From NCBI GenBank assembly GCA_905178155.1, contig CAJINV010000002.1, positions 9,001,412 through 9,065,411 on the forward strand: 64,000 nt of DNA, in the 5' to 3' direction. Shown here piece by piece: positions 59,801 through 64,000 of this stretch; within the stretch, counting starts at the first letter, position 1, and every line of letters begins with the position of its first letter. The notes beneath the pieces are model-generated. The model was not told the DNA's origin and searched no databases. It saw only the letters and a program-made list of their open reading frames with translations. This DNA is from Amoebophrya sp. A120. Taxonomy: Eukaryota > Sar > Dinophyceae > Syndiniales > Amoebophryaceae. Position numbers and translations under genes: made by a program.

Positions 59801-62413
59801 AACGGGGAGGGGGAATTCTCCGAGGGGCGGCGGTTTTTCTGCGCCCCGAAACCGGAGGCGCCGAGCCCGGTGACCTGGGAATCGTCGACGGCGACGTCGA
59901 TCACGGTGAATTACAAGATGGACGCCGAGACCTACAACGTCACCGCGACCGGGTTCGCGTTGTACTACAACGACGGACTAGGCGGAACCTCGTACACGCG
60001 CGTCGCGATCGAGTTCGACACGAACCCGAACCAGTTCACGATCACCGGGTTGACCGCGGGGCGGCGGTACAAGGTGAAACTCGCAGTGGTCTCCTTCGTG
60101 GGGGAAGGAACGCAGTCGGCCGAAACGGAAATCTACGCGGGACAAGCCCCGAGCGCGTTGACGGCGCCGACGCGGGTCTCTTCCAGCTTCCAACATGTCG
60201 AGTTCCAGTGGAGCAGTCCGGGGTCGACCGTGAACGGGCTCACGACCACCGCGGTGCGCGTGTTCGCGAGCTCGGACCCCGGGCACTTCAACGCGTCCTC
60301 CGTGGTCGACTTGCCGCACGGCACCACGAGCTACCAGTTGAACTGCGAGGACGTCCCCGGCCCGCTCTGGGACTACAACGCCACGGATTTTTTTCAATTT
60401 TCCAACGAACCAAACGCGTCCGACTACTTCCCGTACGGCAGCGACTACAACGCGAGCCTGGCCACCGCGATCAACCAATCCGACGTCGAGCAGCCACTGA
60501 CCAGTACCTACCTCTACACGGTCGAGTCCTCCGAGGGGCAGACGAAAACCTTCGTCAGCAAGAACTTGACCGGAACTTTGGTTTTCATCAAGCTCCAGGT
60601 CGTGACGCTGAACGTGTTCTACGGCGAGTTCTCCGACCCGGTGTCCTTCTACTGCGCGCCGCCGCCGCTGAAACCGATAGCCTACGAGGAAGTGGCGTCC
60701 ACCACCAGTGCGCAAGTCGCGCTCGGCTGGAGCGTGCAGAACACCTACGGGGCGCGGATCCTGCAGCACAAAGTGTACAACGGCGCCACCAACGCCCTGA
60801 TCACGACGATCACCGCCACCACCGGGCTCGCGCCGGAGTTCGTACTGTCCACGGGCATCGTGGCGGCCCAGACCTACCAGTTCCAGGTGGCGACGGTCAC
60901 CGAGGTGGCGGAGGGGGACAAGTCGGACGTGCTGTCCATCATTGCGTGCAGCAGTCCGACGGTGAACACGACGTTGCCGGCGATTGTGTCCGGGAACAAG
61001 GTTTTCAACAGCACCACAGACACCTACACGGCCGGCGTGGACGCGTACAACATCACCTTCAACTGGCCGGCCGTGTACGATACCGGGGGTTGCCCGGTCA
61101 CCGACTACAAGTTGTATTTGGAGCAGGAGACGGCGACGAGCGAGACGGTGCCCTACAACGACACGGACTTCTTCAACATCACGAACACCACCTTCAACGA
61201 CACCACGAACGAGACGGAGACGACGATCACGGAACTGTCCACGACGAACCAGCTGACCACGGTGTTCGCGGGCGAGACGGAGGTGTACATCGACGTGACC
61301 GACGAGGGCACTCTGTCCGTTTCGGACCGGCAGTTCCAGTTTGCGTCGACCCGGATCGAGGCGTCCAAGACCTACACGTTCAGGATAGGGACGATCACGA
61401 CCAAGACCACGCCCAACGTGACCATCGGCCCCACGTCCGACGTGAAGGCCGCGGGGCTGCCGAACCAGATCGCCATCGCGCCGGTCCGGGACGCGGCGCA
61501 AAGTTCCAGCACGTCCGTGTTCCTGACGTGGACCGCGCCGGACAACCAGGGAGGCTATCTGTTCGGGTTCACGATGTACCGCGACGGGGCGGTCGATACC
61601 AGCTGCGGCATGGACAACGACCCGACGCCCCCGCTGGAGTGCCTGATCAGCGGGCTGTCGACCGGGGCGTCGCACAGCTTTTCCGTGCAGACGCGGAACG
61701 AGATGGGCAGCTCGCCGATCTCGCCCGCGGCAAGTTTGGTGGTCGGCACCAACCCGGTGGCGCACAACGTGACCACAAGCGATTCGCACTACAACCCGCC
61801 GAAGTTCACGGTGACCTGGAACGGGATCGAGAACGGCGCCACGATCTACAACTTCATCATGGTCTTCAAGGACGTGTTGACGGGCACGGAGGAAACGAAG
61901 GACCTGGGCGGCACGGCGCTGGTGCCCTTCAACCCGACGACCACCGGCGGGGACCAGTGGACCAAAAGCTTCGAGGCCGCCGACTTCAGCACGATCACGT
62001 TCGCGGCGCAGCGGGAGTACCAGATCAAGGTCAAGGCCATCAACGCGTTCGGGCAGAGCGCCTTCACGGCGTACTCCGCCTCCGTGTGGACGCTAACCGA
62101 GCCGAGCACGCCCGCGAACTTCCAGAACGTGACGGACAGCAGCAACACGACGAACAAGTTGCAGTTCACGGCGGCGTCGAACACGCAGGAACGGGGCGGG
62201 GACGGCAGCAACAACGTGCAGTACATTTTCGAGGGCGACACCACGGACGGAACCTCCGGCACGGTGCTGCACACCATGCAGTGCGCGGGCGGGAACTGCC
62301 AATTTCAGCACGAAAACCTGCAGACCTACGCCTTCTGGTACTACCGCATGCGGTCAAAGAACCAGGGCTACTACTCCGCCTACACCGCGATTCTGACCGT
62401 GCAGGTTACGTAG
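32871..62413 (+). CDS. Giant secreted or surface protein: PA14, filamin-like, fibronectin type III and novel repeats (about 9,481 residues)
   Basis: Exons 32871-34193, 34316-34773, 34913-54894 and 55731-62413 sum to 28,446 nt, exactly divisible by three. The N-terminal part is basic, then a long hydrophobic stretch FFFFILTATFFFALLPTLVQ near residue 205. The Met at 33459 just before it would make it a textbook signal peptide ending in VLAQ. Then come a fibronectin III domain (exon 1), a PA14 domain across exons 2-3 (YTFSLQADDGVKLYVNNELI), filamin-like repeats (GVYVVTYTALRAGNNKMYV), PA14 domains 2 and 3 (37.1-37.6 and 38.6-39.0 kb), a long run of fibronectin III domains often with a YRDDGLGG-type turn, the unassigned repeat array at 46.7-51.5 kb, and further fibronectin III domains to the end. 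There is no C-terminal membrane helix or GPI-like tail, and N-glycosylation sequons are frequent. It is most likely an extracellular adhesive or matrix protein; PA14 domains often bind carbohydrate. Confidence 0.85.
34194..34315 (+). other. Intron 1 of the giant gene (122 bp, GT-AG, phase 0)
   Basis: Donor TTGCAG|GTGAAA and acceptor CTTCCAG|GTCGCT. CAGGT is repeated at both edges. The join continues the first fibronectin III domain (IQLSRLQ-VAPLSRALQ). Confidence 0.85.
34774..34912 (+). other. Intron 2 of the giant gene (139 bp, GT-AG, phase 2)
   Basis: Donor GGGAG|GTACGTA and acceptor AAAACAG|TGCCGC. The join falls inside the first PA14 domain and gives DGIVG-S-AASVDFVAAKWSGY. Confidence 0.85.
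35300..36990 (+). other. Filamin-like immunoglobulin repeats within the giant protein
   Basis: Several consecutive units with the filamin signature: an A-G-x-x-x-x-F-x-V-x-x-x-D-x-x-G-N core (YAGVAADFEVFVKDKFGNAV) and an ending of the type Y-x-V-x-Y-T-x-x-x-A-G-x-x-x-M-x-V-x-x-x-G. Further copies lie between PA14 domains 2 and 3 (about 37.7-38.6 kb). Confidence 0.7.
46730..51480 (+). repeat. Array of about eleven copies of an unassigned protein repeat of 115-145 residues
   Basis: Each unit has a start like FTV-P-Y, a strand with G-x-[IVL]-[WY]-x-x-[VL], a K-S-G-x-x-x-x-G motif, one or two Cys, then L-x-x-C-x-L and a closing [VLF]-Y-[VIL]-E-D-x-x-x-x-x-D-G-[TS]-L followed by VP-x-SN-x-F. The closing Y-[VIL]-E motif lies near 47,025, 47,375, 47,735, 48,165, 48,600, 49,015, 49,405, 50,225, 50,580, 50,990 and 51,395. 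One unit is stretched by a Ser-rich insert. The paired Cys could form one disulfide per unit. I do not recognise the family; the fold looks all-beta. Confidence 0.75.
49735..50000 (+). repeat. Serine-rich low-complexity insert in the giant protein
   Basis: A run of Ser, Tyr and Thr codons (YSYGSSSSSSSASYSAASSS and similar) followed by an Ala run and Thr run. It interrupts one copy of the repeat array. Mixed TCT, TCC, TCG, AGT and AGC codons show this is not a simple recent microsatellite. Confidence 0.8.
54890..55725 (+). mobile_element. Large introner-like element in the giant gene (836 bp) with terminal inverted repeats
   Basis: Flanked by GTACT (54890-54894 and 55726-55730); TA alone could be the duplicated site. 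Left end 54905-54942 begins GAATTAGCGGCAAAGCCGGT; the reverse complement of 55677-55714 begins GAATAAGCGGCAAACCCGG, and both end in CCAA. Excision joins AAG CCG GTG CTG TAC to TAC AAG CTG and gives KPVLY-YKLLRDDG, a normal fibronectin III strand. GT-AG placements fail to give the right frame or spacing. No transposase gene is inside, so it is non-autonomous. Confidence 0.78.
55233..55374. repeat. Large hairpin at the centre of the 836-bp element (arms about 67 bp)
   Basis: The left arm 55233-55299 and the right arm 55308-55374 are inverted copies with about 7 mismatches by eye, separated by 8 bases. The core GTTTATCGCGAGCTGTTTTT is identical. Weaker pairing (GACAAAACGTCGGC against GACACAACGTCGGC) continues outside the arms. 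The hairpin axis is near the element midpoint. Confidence 0.88.
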
Positions 62414-63170
62414 TGATGGGAAAAAGTGGTGCGCCGACGTCGGGAAGGTGCGGTAAAGGAGGCGAAGGAGGAATACGCATACGCCGGCGCATCACAATAA
62501 GCAACGGGCGGGAGAACTACAAAGGGACTAGCACCAAGTCAAATTTGTCGTGATACTACAAAAAGAAGCAGTGACCTTGTCGATCGACGACGGGTTGCAA
62601 GCGGTCTTGTATGCTCGTACAATACTTTGAAAGTGATAATTTAGTAGCGTTTTTTTGGAATTCGGATGCGAAAATATCAAATTGCCTTAAACTATCAATC
62701 AACTATACAAGAAAAATGATACAGCGCGCTGACGCTGTCGCGCAAGTTCTACCTTCTATTTTCAAGCGATACTCTTACTCCAAAAATCAGAAAGATTAGT
62801 ATGTGGTCGGAAAAATCGTCCTCCTCCTCCTCAGAAAGATTAGTATGGTCGTTCGGAAAAGCAAGACGCCACATAAACGCAATTTTTGTGCTGTTGACAT
62901 CTTGCACTATGCGTGTCCGAAAGTGCGTCAATCGATCCTGATGAATACTTAAAAAGATTTTGCAACGCATTTTGTTTCCTTATTCGTTTCAGATGTTTAC
63001 CAGTTTGCTATCGCTTGCACGCCTTGCGCTAAGTCGCCTAGCGGAAGTACTCAGATTTTGTAGGAATTTGCTTTCACAGTTCCGGGTCGTGAGATGGAGG
63101 CCGGGGCTATCATTTCAGGTATTTATTGGACAGCGTGGAGTGTTACACTTTTGCTTGAAAAAGTAATCGT
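62414..63170. other. 3' flank of the giant gene, intergenic
   Basis: No supported gene. A direct repeat TCAGAAAGATTAGTATG occurs at 62787 and 62831. Sequence is otherwise AT-leaning and featureless. Confidence 0.45.
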
Positions 63171-63980
63171 TTACGTTTCAAAAGTCAAAGACGCAGTATA
63201 GACACCAAGCTTCTTGAAAACGGAAGCCAGTCCGGCAAGAGCCTGTGGCAAAGCCGGCTCGTGTTCTGTCCGTCGATTGTTGAATGAGAGCAGGCATCTT
63301 GTCGGGCACCAGGCATTTTTGTCGTACATGGCTTTGCGATGCCTATCTTCGAGAGCTTCGGAGAGCCGGTTTCCCAGGGAGTGTTTTGCCCTTAGGTTGT
63401 TCGCATTTGGGCCCATTTCGTATGAGAGCAGCTCCCGCTCGTTAGAGATAGAGTCGCATTGCGTCGTGCTCTGTACTCGTCTTTGACCCGTCTCTCATCT
63501 ACTCGCAATAAATGCACATAACCCGCGATGTTGTTGTCTTGTTCTTGAGGTAATGAAGGACGTTGAAGACCTCGTCGCTGCCTGCTTCGGAGTAGATTGG
63601 TGGAAAATTAGATTGTAGAAACAAAATCAGAAATGAATTCGTTGGTCGATGATGGCGTGACGTGAAGATAGCGGATTTCATCATGCGCGAAGTAGGTCGC
63701 CACCGGCGCCGGGGGATTGGTCCGACCGCACTGCTCCTGCTTCTCCGGAATGATGGAGGGGGACACTATCAATTTGTCTCCGGGAGCGCGACAAATCAGG
63801 TAGACATAGGTTCGTCGGGCCTGCTCGCGGGCGGCCAGGAGCAAGAAGCGGAAGAATGGACAAAAAAGCAAGGTATGGATAGTTCTTTCAAACGGTTTTG
63901 CTGCCAAACAAAATATGAAGAACCCAATTCCTCGTTTTCGGCATGGACGCCAGAATCTTCTTCGAGACATGGACTTTATT
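63171..63980 (-). CDS. Fragmentary multi-exon gene at the right edge, unknown product
   Basis: Three minus-strand pieces look coding. The last, 63437 to 63171, reads RELLSYEMGPNANNLRAKHS onward, through EALEDRHRKAMYDKNAWCPT, to GLASVFKKLGVYTASLTFET and a stop. A middle piece near 63590-63530 reads GSDEVFNVLHYLKNKTTTSR and is followed by a possible GT donor. The first piece, about 63860-63620, reads RRTYVYLICRAPGDKLIVSP, then APVATYFAHDEIRYLHVTPS and STNEFISDF before a GT. Their composition differs from neighbouring non-coding DNA, but I could not fix the exact joins, and the start may lie beyond the window. No family recognised. Confidence 0.4.
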
Positions 63981-64000
63981 TCAAACAATTCAGTATCAAT

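Noticed and set aside
59773-62553. A 926-codon plus-strand frame overlapping the end of the giant gene in another phase
   Set aside because: Composition is Arg/Gly/Asp/His-rich without domains, while the other frame encodes clean fibronectin III sequence; third-position GC bias keeps the shadow open.
1-64000. CRISPR arrays, bacterial operons, rRNA genes, viral or toxin genes
   Set aside because: None seen: no regularly spaced short repeats, no rRNA landmarks, and genes have eukaryotic exon-intron structure.

Overview
The window is nuclear DNA from a protist. Genes have small introns and long, wordy open reading frames. There are no bacterial operons, ribosome binding sites or tRNA/rRNA genes. 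Both the proteins and the introns are unusual. Several introns do not follow GT-AG. Instead they sit between short direct repeats and carry terminal inverted repeats, which is how 'introner' elements look. That architecture has been described in the parasitic dinoflagellate genus Amoebophrya (Syndiniales), so an alveolate of that kind is my best guess. This is inference; no marker gene here settles it.

Left part (1-9.2 kb), all on the minus strand: the 5' end of a DEAD-box helicase eIF4A, cut by the window edge; a gamma-glutamyl hydrolase with catalytic Cys and His visible; a cluster of related acidic/lysine-rich exons with paired cysteines; and a single-pass membrane protein with a long low-complexity tail. 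From 9.2 to 14.5 kb I see no convincing gene: a GC-rich island, an AT-rich stretch and a roughly 100-bp tandem repeat.

Middle part (14.5-30.3 kb), plus strand: an inward-rectifier potassium channel built from eight exons, whose TIGYG selectivity filter is split by an introner-like element and whose cytoplasmic domain carries an insertion of about 700 residues with a zinc-finger-like motif; an unknown 926-residue protein; a membrane-anchored ankyrin-repeat protein; a small one-TM protein; and a Ser/Thr-rich protein of about 746 residues in four exons.

Right part (32.9-62.4 kb) is one giant plus-strand gene. Four exons, including one of about 20 kb, join in frame into a protein of about 9,480 residues: a signal anchor or signal peptide, PA14 and filamin-like domains, dozens of fibronectin type III domains, and in the centre an array of about eleven copies of a repeat I cannot assign to a known family. 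It looks like a secreted or surface adhesive protein. Its last intron is an 836-bp element with terminal inverted repeats and a 67-bp-arm hairpin at its centre. A fragmentary minus-strand gene lies at the right edge.

All splice joins were inferred by reading frame, family consensus and end repeats. They are frame-consistent throughout but not confirmed by transcript data.
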